From Arthrobacter_J sp038199985 (GTDB taxonomy: Bacteria > Actinomycetota > Actinomycetes > Actinomycetales > Micrococcaceae): a stretch of 64,000 bases of DNA. The position numbers and the translations under genes are program-made. The stretch covers positions 53,295 to 117,294 of the forward strand of contig JBBPYK010000091.1 of NCBI GenBank assembly GCA_038199985.1, written 5' to 3'. Each line of letters starts with the position of its first letter. Position 1 is the stretch's first letter. This document shows, in pieces, positions 14,940-22,508 of the stretch. The notes beneath the pieces were generated by a model. The model was not told the origin of the DNA. It did not search any database and was given only the letters and a program-made list of their open reading frames with translations.

Positions 14940-16766
14940 ATGAAGTCGCCAATCGAGAAGTTCCTTGAGGACGTCCACCACGACACCCTGACAATAGACG
15001 GTGGAGAACCGGCGTCGTACATCCCAGAACTGGCTACTGTGAATCCGGATCTCTTTGGCATCGCGTTGGCAACCGTGGACGGGTACGTCTACGAGACCGG
15101 AGACACACGCGAGAATTTCAGCATTCAGTCCATCTCGAAGCCCTTCACCTACGCACTGGCGCTGGAGGACATCGGCTTTGAGGCAGTGGATGAAAAGATC
15201 GATGTGGAACCCTCCGGAGACTCATTCAACGAGATCTCCCTGGAACCCGGTACCGGCCGGCCCATGAATCCGATGATCAACGCGGGCGCCATCGCAGCCG
15301 TCTCGCTGGTCCGCGGAGGTACTAACGGCTCACGACCGACCCGCATCCTGAACGCCTACTCCTCCTACGCGGGACGGGACCTTGACATTGATGACGACGT
15401 CTTCACCTCCGAACTCGTCAACGGCCACCGCAATCGCGCCATCGGCCACATGCTGCGCAATTTTGGCATTCTCGAGACGGACCCCAACCCGGTCCTGAAG
15501 GACTACTTCATGCAGTGCTCAGTCCAGGTGGACTGTCGGGACCTCGCAGTGATGGCCGCAACTCTGGCCAACAACGGGGTGAATCCCGTCACCGGGCAGC
15601 GCGTCATGGAAGTGGACGTCGTCGAGCGCGTACTCAGTGTTATGACCACCTGCGGCATGTACGACGCCGCCGGTGAATGGGTGACGAGCGTTGGGATGCC
15701 AGCCAAATCTGGCGTCGGCGGCGGTATCATCGCCGTCCTCCCCGGCCAGGTGGGGCTCGCCGTCTTTGCACCGCCGCTGGATGCATTCGGCCACAGTGTG
15801 CGCGGCATGTCCGCCTGCGAACGCATCTCCCGTGAACTGGAGTTGCACTTTGTTCGCGCTGGCAGGACCGGCCGATCCACAGTACGCAGCAGTTACCCCA
15901 TCACCAGCGCGCCCTCTGGTATTCGACGCAATGATGAATCGGCAGAAGTACTCGAGGAGCATGGACACCGAGCCAAGGTGCTCGAGCTCCAGGGCGATCT
16001 GCTCTTTGCTGGAGCGGAAGCAATGGTCCGAGCGATTACCGAACTACCCTTCGAGGTGGAACACATAGTCCTCGACATCCGCCGGGTGGACGAAGTAGCC
16101 GACATCAGTCTCCGCATGCTCGTATCTGCTTGGCAGGAACTAAAAAATGAGAGTCGTACGCTCCTCCTGGTAGATCCGGAGTCAAAGCTTGCCACCCACC
16201 TGGAGTCGACAACAGAAGACGACAAATCACCGGTGCCCGTTTTTGACACCCGCTCGGGCGCCGTCGAATGGTGCGAGTCCACACTGATTCGTCGATACGG
16301 GAATGAGCTCTGCCAACCGTCGAGAGTTGAAGCCCGCAACAGCCCCGCACTGGCAACCATGAGCGAAGCCAACGCCAAAGCACTCCAGGAACTCATGGTG
16401 GAACGCACCTACGACGGCGGGGACATCATTCGGCGTGTGGGGCAAAAGTTTGGCGGTGTCCACTTCATCGAGTCCGGAACCGTGGCCGGCTATCTGAGGG
16501 ACACCTCAGGCGACCGGGTCCAGACAGCCAAGCTCTCCGCCGGCATGACGTTCGGCGAACTGGCCCTAGGCAGCGAGGACCGTCAAGAGACAACGGTAAA
16601 AGCAGTGGGCAAAGTATCGATCAAGCTGCTCGAAGCAGCAACAATCGACACACTGGAAGAGGAGAACCCCCGGCTATCCGTCGCACTCTGGAAAGCCCTC
16701 ACCAGAGACGCTTACGTCCGAGTTGATCAGCAACTGCGTGAAATGGCCGTCAGGACCCGAGACTGA
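14940..16766 (+). CDS. glsA: Glutaminase with STAS and cyclic-nucleotide-binding domains
   Basis: 608-residue fusion. Residues 1-310 are a serine-dependent beta-lactamase-fold glutaminase (L-glutamine to glutamate and ammonia): SIQSISKPFTYAL contains the catalytic SxxK, followed by NPMINAGAIAAVSLV and a GVGGGIIAVLPG segment. Residues about 335-440 form a STAS domain (VLELQGDLLFAGAEAMVRAI, EHIVLDIRRVDEVADISLRML). Residues about 470-600 form a CRP-type cyclic nucleotide-binding domain (GGDIIRRVGQKFGGVHFIESG, LSAGMTFGELALG). Such glutaminase-regulatory fusions occur in Corynebacterium and Arthrobacter relatives; the ligand and its effect are not known from sequence. Confidence 0.92.
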   Translation: MKSPIEKFLEDVHHDTLTIDGGEPASYIPELATVNPDLFGIALATVDGYVYETGDTRENFSIQSISKPFTYALALEDIGFEAVDEKIDVEPSGDSFNEISLEPGTGRPMNPMINAGAIAAVSLVRGGTNGSRPTRILNAYSSYAGRDLDIDDDVFTSELVNGHRNRAIGHMLRNFGILETDPNPVLKDYFMQCSVQVDCRDLAVMAATLANNGVNPVTGQRVMEVDVVERVLSVMTTCGMYDAAGEWVTSVGMPAKSGVGGGIIAVLPGQVGLAVFAPPLDAFGHSVRGMSACERISRELELHFVRAGRTGRSTVRSSYPITSAPSGIRRNDESAEVLEEHGHRAKVLELQGDLLFAGAEAMVRAITELPFEVEHIVLDIRRVDEVADISLRMLVSAWQELKNESRTLLLVDPESKLATHLESTTEDDKSPVPVFDTRSGAVEWCESTLIRRYGNELCQPSRVEARNSPALATMSEANAKALQELMVERTYDGGDIIRRVGQKFGGVHFIESGTVAGYLRDTSGDRVQTAKLSAGMTFGELALGSEDRQETTVKAVGKVSIKLLEAATIDTLEEENPRLSVALWKALTRDAYVRVDQQLREMAVRTRD

Positions 16767-17298
16767 TCCCGCCCTCCGCGGTATTGAACGCGACCTCTAA
16801 ATCCTCCACCGACTGCGCGTACGCACCGCGGTCCGCCCGGCGGTTGCGGGCACGCGTAGCCCGCTTGAGCGCCCGGATCACAGCCGCGACCTCGGGCACC
16901 CGCGCGTCCGTCAGTTCCGGATGATCAATGGCCAGCGCCGGATCCAGTTCGTAGGCAGTCCATCGCGACACGACGACGTCGTGCCGTTTCTCCAACTCTC
17001 GCCAACGGGCATCGGTCAGTGACTGACGCAGGTCCGCCCGACGTCGCCGGTAGTTCCTCGCGAGCCACCAGCTCGACGCGCCTGTACAGGCAGCAGCAAT
17101 CCCGACCCCTACGGCGGCCAGCCACGGTTCGGCGACGGCAAGCCAGACCACTTCGACGATCAGCGCGGTGACGCCTACAAACCCATACCAAAAAATGGCA
17201 TCCCCACCATGTTGTCGCGAGGCGGCAACATTAACCGCAGCAGCCGTGCCAACCGCCGTCAAGGCAATGGCAATGCCAGCTATCAACAAAACCAGCAT
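16750..17298 (-). CDS. Hypothetical membrane protein
   Basis: 182 residues. Three hydrophobic segments at the N-terminus (LVLLIAGIAIALTAVGTAAA; FVGVTALIVEVVWLAVA; AVGVGIAAACTGASSWWLA) followed by a basic, helical cytoplasmic tail (RRRRADLRQSLTDARWRELEKRH; ALKRATRARNRRADRG). I do not recognise a family. ATG 17298 is taken over GTG 17304 because AAGGG is then at proper spacing. Its end overlaps the 3' end of the convergent glutaminase gene by 17 bases. Confidence 0.65.
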   Translation of the reverse strand: MLVLLIAGIAIALTAVGTAAAVNVAASRQHGGDAIFWYGFVGVTALIVEVVWLAVAEPWLAAVGVGIAAACTGASSWWLARNYRRRRADLRQSLTDARWRELEKRHDVVVSRWTAYELDPALAIDHPELTDARVPEVAAVIRALKRATRARNRRADRGAYAQSVEDLEVAFNTAEGGISLGS

Positions 17299-17334
17299 GT
17301 CCACGGCCCTTCATCTTGCGTTGACAGTTGTGCG

Positions 17335-18711
17335 TCAACCGTCCTGCTTCTTCTCACGATCCTGGCGTTCCCGTTGTTCCCTCTGCTCCCTCAATCCTTC
17401 CACGAAATCCCGTCTCGGATTCTCGACGGCGGACAGCGATGAGACATTCGGTTTAGCCACGGCGTCCGTCAACCATCGGGTGACGACCCGCCACTTGCGG
17501 TTAAAAGTGGGCAGCGCCATACCGTGATATCCCCTGTGTGCCAGCCACGCTGGCAGCCCTCTGAGCTTCAGACCACGAATGTTGGCAGCGCCTTTGCCCA
17601 CGCCAAACTCGGCCAGAGCACCCAGTGATTTGTGCCGGTACTCCTGAATCTCTTCACCGCGTATAGCGGCAGCAATATTTCGGGCAAGCAGCTTCGCCTG
17701 CCGGACAGCGTTCTGTGCATTCGGCGGGTAATAGGCGGGCTGTTTCTCCTCGGTGAGATTGAGAATCTGCGCGTTATCGCCGGCAGCCCAGGTACCTTCC
17801 ACCACGGATTCGTCCTCGCGGATCACCTGCATTCTGGTGTTCGCATTGACGTGTCCCTTGGGTCCACGCGGAACATCGGTCTTGTCCAACACGGGGTTCG
17901 GGGTGACACCGGCTGTCCAGACAATCAACCCGGACGGTAATTTGTCGCCGTCGCTCAGTTCCACCACCGCGTCCTCACAGGACTTCATGGTGGTTTTCAA
18001 CCGAACATCGATTCCGCGCTCACGCAACCGATGGAGGGTCCATTCCGAGAGCTCTGGGCCAACTTCCTGAGCAACCCGGTCCAGGGCCTCGACGAGTACC
18101 CATTTGAGGTCTTTCTCCTCCAGCTCCGGATAGTCCTTGATAGCCGTCTTGGACAGGTCAAGAAGCTCTGCCATGGCCTCCACGCCGGTGTACCCTCCAC
18201 CAATGAAAACGAAGGTGAGCGCCCGCCGTCGTACTTCCGGATCCGATGTAGCTGCTGCCAGGGCAATGTTGTTCAGCATGGTGTTGCGTACATAGTCCGC
18301 CTCCTCAATGGTTTTGAAGCCGACGGCGTGCTCCTCAAGACCAGGGGTGGGAAACACCCGGGTGATAGCGCCCAGAGCAAAAACAACGTGATCATAGGTC
18401 AGAGTCTCGCGTTTGCCACCCATCAATACCGCCTCGGCCGTACGGCCCTCGCAGTCCAGGCTGGCCAGCTCTCCCCGAAGAACGTGACACTTCTTCAACG
18501 TCCGGCGGAGGTTGACCGCAACGTCGCTCGAAAGAACGTGACCGCCAGCGACCTCGGGCAGTAGTGGCTGATACGTCATATACGGGTTTGGCTCAAGCAC
18601 CGTGATATCCAGCGGTAGATTGCCTAGTTGCTTCTGGAGGCCCCATGCCGTGTACAAGCCCACGTATCCGCCGCCCAGAATGAGAACTCGGGTCTTCTCG
18701 GATGAAGTCAT
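17335..18711 (-). CDS. ndh: Type II NADH:quinone oxidoreductase (FAD-dependent)
   Basis: 458 residues. Transfers electrons from NADH to menaquinone without pumping protons, at the inner face of the membrane. Two dinucleotide folds: RVLILGGGYVGLYTAWGL (FAD) and TFVFIGGGYTGVEAMAEL (NADH), with VFALGAITRVFPTPGLEE between them and TWAAGDNAQ plus PPNAQNAVRQAKLLARN near the flavin. The C-terminal region has the amphipathic membrane-associating segment typical of Ndh-2 (FGVGKGAANIRGLKLRGLPA) and a very charged tail (REQREQRERQDREKKQ). AGGCGG precedes ATG 18711. In the 249-base gap upstream (18712-18960) I see only the terminator listed next. Confidence 0.92.
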   Translation of the reverse strand: MTSSEKTRVLILGGGYVGLYTAWGLQKQLGNLPLDITVLEPNPYMTYQPLLPEVAGGHVLSSDVAVNLRRTLKKCHVLRGELASLDCEGRTAEAVLMGGKRETLTYDHVVFALGAITRVFPTPGLEEHAVGFKTIEEADYVRNTMLNNIALAAATSDPEVRRRALTFVFIGGGYTGVEAMAELLDLSKTAIKDYPELEEKDLKWVLVEALDRVAQEVGPELSEWTLHRLRERGIDVRLKTTMKSCEDAVVELSDGDKLPSGLIVWTAGVTPNPVLDKTDVPRGPKGHVNANTRMQVIREDESVVEGTWAAGDNAQILNLTEEKQPAYYPPNAQNAVRQAKLLARNIAAAIRGEEIQEYRHKSLGALAEFGVGKGAANIRGLKLRGLPAWLAHRGYHGMALPTFNRKWRVVTRWLTDAVAKPNVSSLSAVENPRRDFVEGLREQREQRERQDREKKQDG

Positions 18712-18899
18712 GTGTCCGCCTTCCCTCGACTAAATGCTGTCCGACCGACGAGTAGCTTTGAGATCCGTACCTGCCGACCCTTAAACCCAGTCTGCCCATT
18801 CCAGCCGTCAAGAACAAGGGCAGCACCCTTACTATCGGACGTTTGTGGAGTTGATCGCGTGGCTCAAGTTTGGCCCTGAGCATTCCGGACTAGGCGCTT

Positions 18900-18950
18900 A
18901 ACGAGAAAGATCCCGGAACACGTGAACCGTGTTCCGGGATCTTTCTCGTT
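18900..18950 (-). terminator. Very long perfect hairpin after tRNA-Lys
   Basis: 22-bp perfect inverted repeat (18900-18921 and 18929-18950) with a 7-base loop, just 3' of the leftward tRNA gene. AACGAGAAAGATCCCGG on one arm and its complement on the other. It is a probable tRNA terminator; the stem is unusually long and almost symmetric, so it could act in both directions. Confidence 0.7.
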
Positions 18951-18960
18951 GCTCGGAGGG

Positions 18961-19033
18961 TGGGCCCTGCGGGGCTCGAACCCGCGACCCACGGATTAAA
19001 AGTCCGATGCTCTACCAACTGAGCTAAAGGCCC
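18961..19033 (-). tRNA. tRNA-Lys (anticodon TTT)
   Basis: 73 bases reading leftward from 19033. GGGCCTT/AGGGCCC acceptor stem with one G-U pair, D-arm GCTCAGTTGGTAGAGC, anticodon loop CTTTTAA (anticodon TTT, U33 present), and T-arm CGCGGGTTCGAGCCCCGC. The outermost anticodon-stem pair (27-43) is a T-T mismatch. CCA is not encoded. Confidence 0.95.
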
Positions 19034-19121
19034 TCCAGTCAATTCAGGTGGCTATCGCCGAGTCCAAATTGACCATCACCAACTTTAGCGCACCTTGTTG
19101 GCCTGACAGCAACTCAAGCGA

Positions 19122-20729
19122 TTACTTCGCTGTTCGTGCCCTCAACGCGTCAACAAATACCGTTGGAATTTTGTCGGGCTCGACAGCTGTATAACTACTG
19201 CCGCCGGTCACTGCTGAGATTTTCTTGAGCGTCTCGGAGTCAGCATCCTCGGTGATACCAAGCGTCACGACGATCACTGGTCGAGTGGGATCCTGTTCCG
19301 TCTTCAGCGCCTCGAGTAGTTGCGCCAGATCAATGGAGTTGTCGTCCTGATTAGCACCGTCAGTCAGGATAATGACGCTGTTGACGGCCTTCGGGTCATA
19401 CCCCGCCTGCACCGTGCGGAAAGCCGCGAGCGTGGTGTCATACAAACCCGTATAACCGCCAACCAAACTGCTGAGATGGTCCACTCCATCGACGAGCAAT
19501 TCACGCTGCGTGAGATTATCCACCTTTGTGCTTAGCGGGCGAATCGGCAGGAGCTCCTTGTAGTCTTCGCCATTCGGACCACGGTTGGTGGAGAAGGCCC
19601 ACAGGCCCATGGACGTATTGTCCGGGAACAACGAGCTGCCGATAGACGCAGCCTTCTCCGTCAACTGCATGCGAGTTGCAGGGCCAGCCTTGGTGCCCAT
19701 GGATCCGGAAACGTCTATGACAACGAGACTGCGGTAGGGCATAGCTGCTCGACCAAGCGCCTGAAGTGCCTCGTCGACATTCTTCGCTGCGGGCTCCTTG
19801 AGCGCAGCAACAGTTCCCACACCTCGGTCGCTCGAGAGCGATGCATCCTTGGCCGACCGGAAGCCGGCCGTGCTAAGGCTACTCTGGCCCCTGTCTTCCT
19901 TGAGCCATTCGGTCAACTTCTTGCCCGCCTCGGTGGCGCTGGCCCTGCGCTCTTCGGATCCTGCGGTGGCAACGAGTGGGTAGTCGAGGAAAGCGCTACC
20001 CGTGGCTGGAACTACGGGCTCGAGATCACTTGCTACAGCGTCATTGCTGAACCCGGTCCAGCTCTGCTCCGTCACGACGGCGGCACCGCCTTCTTTGGCG
20101 ATCTCACGCATGAGCTGCACATCATCTGGGGGCGATGCTGCACCGCGCTGAGCCAAGAGTGGGAGCAGACTCTGCACGGTGGCCGGATCCACAGTTCCCG
20201 CGGCAGCTTCACCGAGGAGATTCAGCAGCGCCAGCTCACCACTGGAGGTATTGCCTGGGTTTCCGAGCAAGACGTCATCGTCCTGCAGGATAGTCAGCCA
20301 GGACGCGGGCTCCGCTAGTGACCCCTTCTTGCCCACGATGACTGCCGGGGTGGCAGCAAAGTCATTGGCGATCTGAACAGGCTCGATTTTGCCCGAGATG
20401 TGGCGAACACGAGTGGAGCTATCCGCCAGCCACATATCCGGGGCTTCCTTGCCCTCGGTGACTTTGGCTGCCGTGGCCTCATGGCCGGCAGCAACGACGG
20501 TGAACTGCGTGCACTCGCTGTCGGGTTGCGCGGACGTTACCTCACGCAGGACTGACGCCATGTCATTGTCGGTAGCGATCGTAAACAGTTCTGGTGCCTC
20601 ACACGAGCGAAAGCTGCCGAGGAACCCGGTAGAGAGCATTCCGCCCGTGAGCGTCGCGACTCCCGCGATACCCATGACGATTGCCCAGAAACGAAGCGGA
20701 CGTTTGGACTTGGTTTGATGACGGCCCAT
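19122..20729 (-). CDS. Membrane-anchored substrate-binding/VWA domain protein
   Basis: 535 residues. An N-terminal membrane segment (FWAIVMGIAGVATLTGGML) exports the rest. Residues about 45-310 resemble extracellular solute-binding proteins (FTIATDNDMASVLREV, APDMWLADSSTRVRHI, LLGNPGNTSSGELALLNLL). Residues about 330-530 are a von Willebrand factor A domain with an intact metal-binding MIDAS motif (SLVVIDVSGSMG, plus GGYTGLYDT and IILTDGANQDD). The combination is known in actinobacteria, but the partner is unknown. AGGAAG precedes ATG 20729. It stands alone, divergent from the next gene. Confidence 0.85.
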   Translation of the reverse strand: MGRHQTKSKRPLRFWAIVMGIAGVATLTGGMLSTGFLGSFRSCEAPELFTIATDNDMASVLREVTSAQPDSECTQFTVVAAGHEATAAKVTEGKEAPDMWLADSSTRVRHISGKIEPVQIANDFAATPAVIVGKKGSLAEPASWLTILQDDDVLLGNPGNTSSGELALLNLLGEAAAGTVDPATVQSLLPLLAQRGAASPPDDVQLMREIAKEGGAAVVTEQSWTGFSNDAVASDLEPVVPATGSAFLDYPLVATAGSEERRASATEAGKKLTEWLKEDRGQSSLSTAGFRSAKDASLSSDRGVGTVAALKEPAAKNVDEALQALGRAAMPYRSLVVIDVSGSMGTKAGPATRMQLTEKAASIGSSLFPDNTSMGLWAFSTNRGPNGEDYKELLPIRPLSTKVDNLTQRELLVDGVDHLSSLVGGYTGLYDTTLAAFRTVQAGYDPKAVNSVIILTDGANQDDNSIDLAQLLEALKTEQDPTRPVIVVTLGITEDADSETLKKISAVTGGSSYTAVEPDKIPTVFVDALRARTAK

Positions 20730-21014
20730 GTGTTTTTCTTCCTGAATGCGATGGATGACGTTGTCCCCCCTGGAACGGCGTGCCGATCTACACCGGCCCG
20801 TGTCCCATTCGTGCGCGTTTGTTCAAATCTTCGATATTCGGGAAGCCCCAGCCCCCGCTGGCCCTTGGACCGACGTTATTATCTTCCCCCGCGCAAAATG
20901 TAACTGGTCAGAATAGTACACATGTTATGGCTGGTTGTCTTGTACGACTGATTTATGTCCATACCGTGATCATTGCAGCTCAGTACACGTACTACCTTTG
21001 TGGACCGTGCTCAC

Positions 21015-21043
21015 TCGACCCACTGTGGGCGCAGGAGTATCCT
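21015..21043 (+). promoter_or_regulatory. Leaderless promoter for the unknown gene at 21050
   Basis: -35 TCGACC (21015-21020), 17-base spacer, -10 TATCCT (21038-21043); the seventh base after the -10 is the A of ATG 21050. This fixes the start, since no usable ribosome site exists (AGGAG is 13 bases away). Elsewhere in the 320-base divergent gap 20730-21049 I see no gene; a continuous upstream frame exists but shows no protein-like composition. Confidence 0.6.
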
Positions 21044-21049
21044 CAGAGC

Positions 21050-21697
21050 ATGAGTGCCAACCAATACGGCGAGGGTCCCAGACATCACAAGCCGAAGCCG
21101 TTCGCTCCCGCAGAGTTCGAAGTTTTTTCCGGCGGCGCAGACCCTGCCCGGGTATCCGAAGCTGCGCATCTGGCCGCTCAAGCACTGGTGCACCGCGGCC
21201 GTGAGAGCGACGATCCAGAAGTTACTCAGCGGTTGGTGGAACTTGCTGATGTGCAAGGACTCGAAGCTGTTGCTGAACTCTGGGCTGAAAGCCCTGCACG
21301 CTCACTTCCCGGAGCTCTCTGGCGGCTGTACGCTCTTCGCGCCGCAACCCAGCGTAATCCCGAGCGCATAGCCGCGTACTTCAAGGCAGGAAAAGAGACT
21401 GCACAGGTTTCCAACGTGGTGGCTGGCGTGGCAGAGCCCCCAGGCGAAAGGGAAGTCCAGGACATGGCCAACACCATCCTGTCGGGTGCCTTTGAGGGGG
21501 ACTTCGACGTCGCTCTGGAACGTTTCGCGGCTTTCTGCCGCGTTCTCGCCCTCGGTCAGGCCAATCATGCTGATGCTGCGGAGCACTCAGGCGAGACCAA
21601 CGCTTCATTCTTGACGCGCAACTCTCAGCAACTGATCAAAACGGCCGAGGACCTTGAGCACGCGGCGGCTGCGTGGCGCCGCGGCGATCTTGATTAG
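21050..21697 (+). CDS. Conserved hypothetical protein, Ala/Glu-rich
   Basis: 215 residues, soluble, helical, no membrane segment. It begins MSANQYGEGPRHHKPKPF, a basic disordered tail, then a run of amphipathic helices (VSEAAHLAAQALVHRG; VTQRLVELADVQGLEAVAELWAES; GALWRLYALRAATQRNPERIA; MANTILSGAFEGDFDVALERFAAF) and a C-terminal helix (SQQLIKTAEDLEHAAAAWRRGD). I do not recognise a function. It precedes the DUF47/pit operon by 193 bases but has its own promoter. Confidence 0.7.
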   Translation: MSANQYGEGPRHHKPKPFAPAEFEVFSGGADPARVSEAAHLAAQALVHRGRESDDPEVTQRLVELADVQGLEAVAELWAESPARSLPGALWRLYALRAATQRNPERIAAYFKAGKETAQVSNVVAGVAEPPGEREVQDMANTILSGAFEGDFDVALERFAAFCRVLALGQANHADAAEHSGETNASFLTRNSQQLIKTAEDLEHAAAAWRRGDLD

Positions 21698-21720
21698 GGG
21701 CACCCACAATCGAGGATGTG

Positions 21721-21750
21721 TTGACAACAACCGGCTCGAGAGAGAAAACT
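21721..21750 (+). promoter_or_regulatory. Promoter of the DUF47-pit operon
   Basis: Perfect -35 TTGACA (21721-21726) and, 18 bases later, a weak -10 AAAACT (21745-21750). This predicts a transcript start at about 21757, which is exactly the first base of the long leader structure listed next. Confidence 0.45.
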
Positions 21751-21756
21751 GAAGGT

Positions 21757-21883
21757 GGTGTCGGACCGCGGAACCCCCGGGCTTCAACTGATAGCCGCTT
21801 CGAGCGGCCTTTCGCCGAGAGGCGCTCCCGGTTCGACACCATCACTTTGTCCGCTGTGGACCCACTGATCCCGGAAGGACAAA
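21757..21883 (+). ncRNA. Structured 5' leader of DUF47-pit (possible cis-regulatory RNA)
   Basis: Bases 21757-21768 pair with 21829-21840 (12 bp, one G-U), enclosing a domain that includes the GCCGCT-TCG-AGCGGC hairpin (21793-21807) and a second possible stem around 21807-21823. An alternative pairing of 21772-21781 with 21827-21833 competes with the closing helix. Downstream, TTTGTCC (21846-21852) pairs with GGACAAA (21877-21883), hiding part of the GGAAGGA ribosome site. Two exclusive folds plus a masked ribosome site is the pattern of a regulatory leader. I do not recognise a known class. Confidence 0.4.
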
Positions 21884-21890
21884 CCAGCCG

Positions 21891-22508
21891 GTGAAACTAC
21901 GCCTTTTCCCACAAGAGAACGCCGGCCTCGAGCTGCTGTCCAAGATGGCGGCGGAGCTTGTCCATGGCACCGATGTCATGTCGCAGCTTCTGGGCGCTCC
22001 GGTTGAGGACTATGAGGACCTGGCGTCCCAGCTTCATGACGCAGATGAGAAGGCTGCGAACCTACAGTTTGCTCTAATGACTCAAATGCGGACCAGCTTC
22101 ATTAACCCGCTTCCCCGCGAGGACCTCTACGCGCTATCCCGCCTTCTCGGTGAGGCAGTAGAAAAGCTCGACGGGGCCGCCGAACTCATAGCGCTCTATA
22201 AGCTGGCTCACCTGTCCAAACGGGCCACTGAGCAGCTGGAAGTCATCAACCGTCAGGCGCTGCTGTCAGTTGATGCGATGACGCGCCTGAGTTCACTCGA
22301 GGATCTTGAGGAGTACTGGATTGAGATGCTGCGTCTGTCCCGGCGGGCGGCGCGTACGCACAGAATCTGGGTTAGCGAACTTCAGCGCGACCACAAGGCA
22401 GTGGCGTACGCACGCCACCGGGACGTCGCGAACCAGCTGATGGATGTCGTCAATGATCTTCGGCGCCTCGCAACGCACGTGGGCAGTGTCTTGGTCAAGG
22501 AATCCTGA
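21891..22508 (+). CDS. DUF47 (PhoU-like) phosphate transport regulator
   Basis: 205 residues, all helical, of the PhoU-like DUF47 family: FPQENAGLELLSKMAAELVHG and the repeated acidic motifs of the metal-binding bundle (LASQLHDADEKAANLQFAL, EDLYALSRLLGEAVEKLDGAAELI, RHRDVANQLMDVVNDLRRLATHVG). Family members sit next to PiT phosphate transporters and are thought to control them. The GTG start is preceded by GGAAGGAC. Its TGA directly abuts the GTG of the transporter gene. Confidence 0.9.
   Translation: MKLRLFPQENAGLELLSKMAAELVHGTDVMSQLLGAPVEDYEDLASQLHDADEKAANLQFALMTQMRTSFINPLPREDLYALSRLLGEAVEKLDGAAELIALYKLAHLSKRATEQLEVINRQALLSVDAMTRLSSLEDLEEYWIEMLRLSRRAARTHRIWVSELQRDHKAVAYARHRDVANQLMDVVNDLRRLATHVGSVLVKES

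Noticed and set aside
20780..21049. In-frame extension of 90 codons upstream of ATG 21050
   Set aside because: Composition is not protein-like and a leaderless promoter sits directly before ATG 21050.
21757..21840. tRNA-Ser(CGA)-like sequence on the minus strand: matched 7-bp ends and a CTCGAAG loop on a 5-bp stem
   Set aside because: No valid D-arm or T-arm can be drawn, the junction lengths are wrong and there is no suitable discriminator. Better explained as the structured leader on the plus strand.
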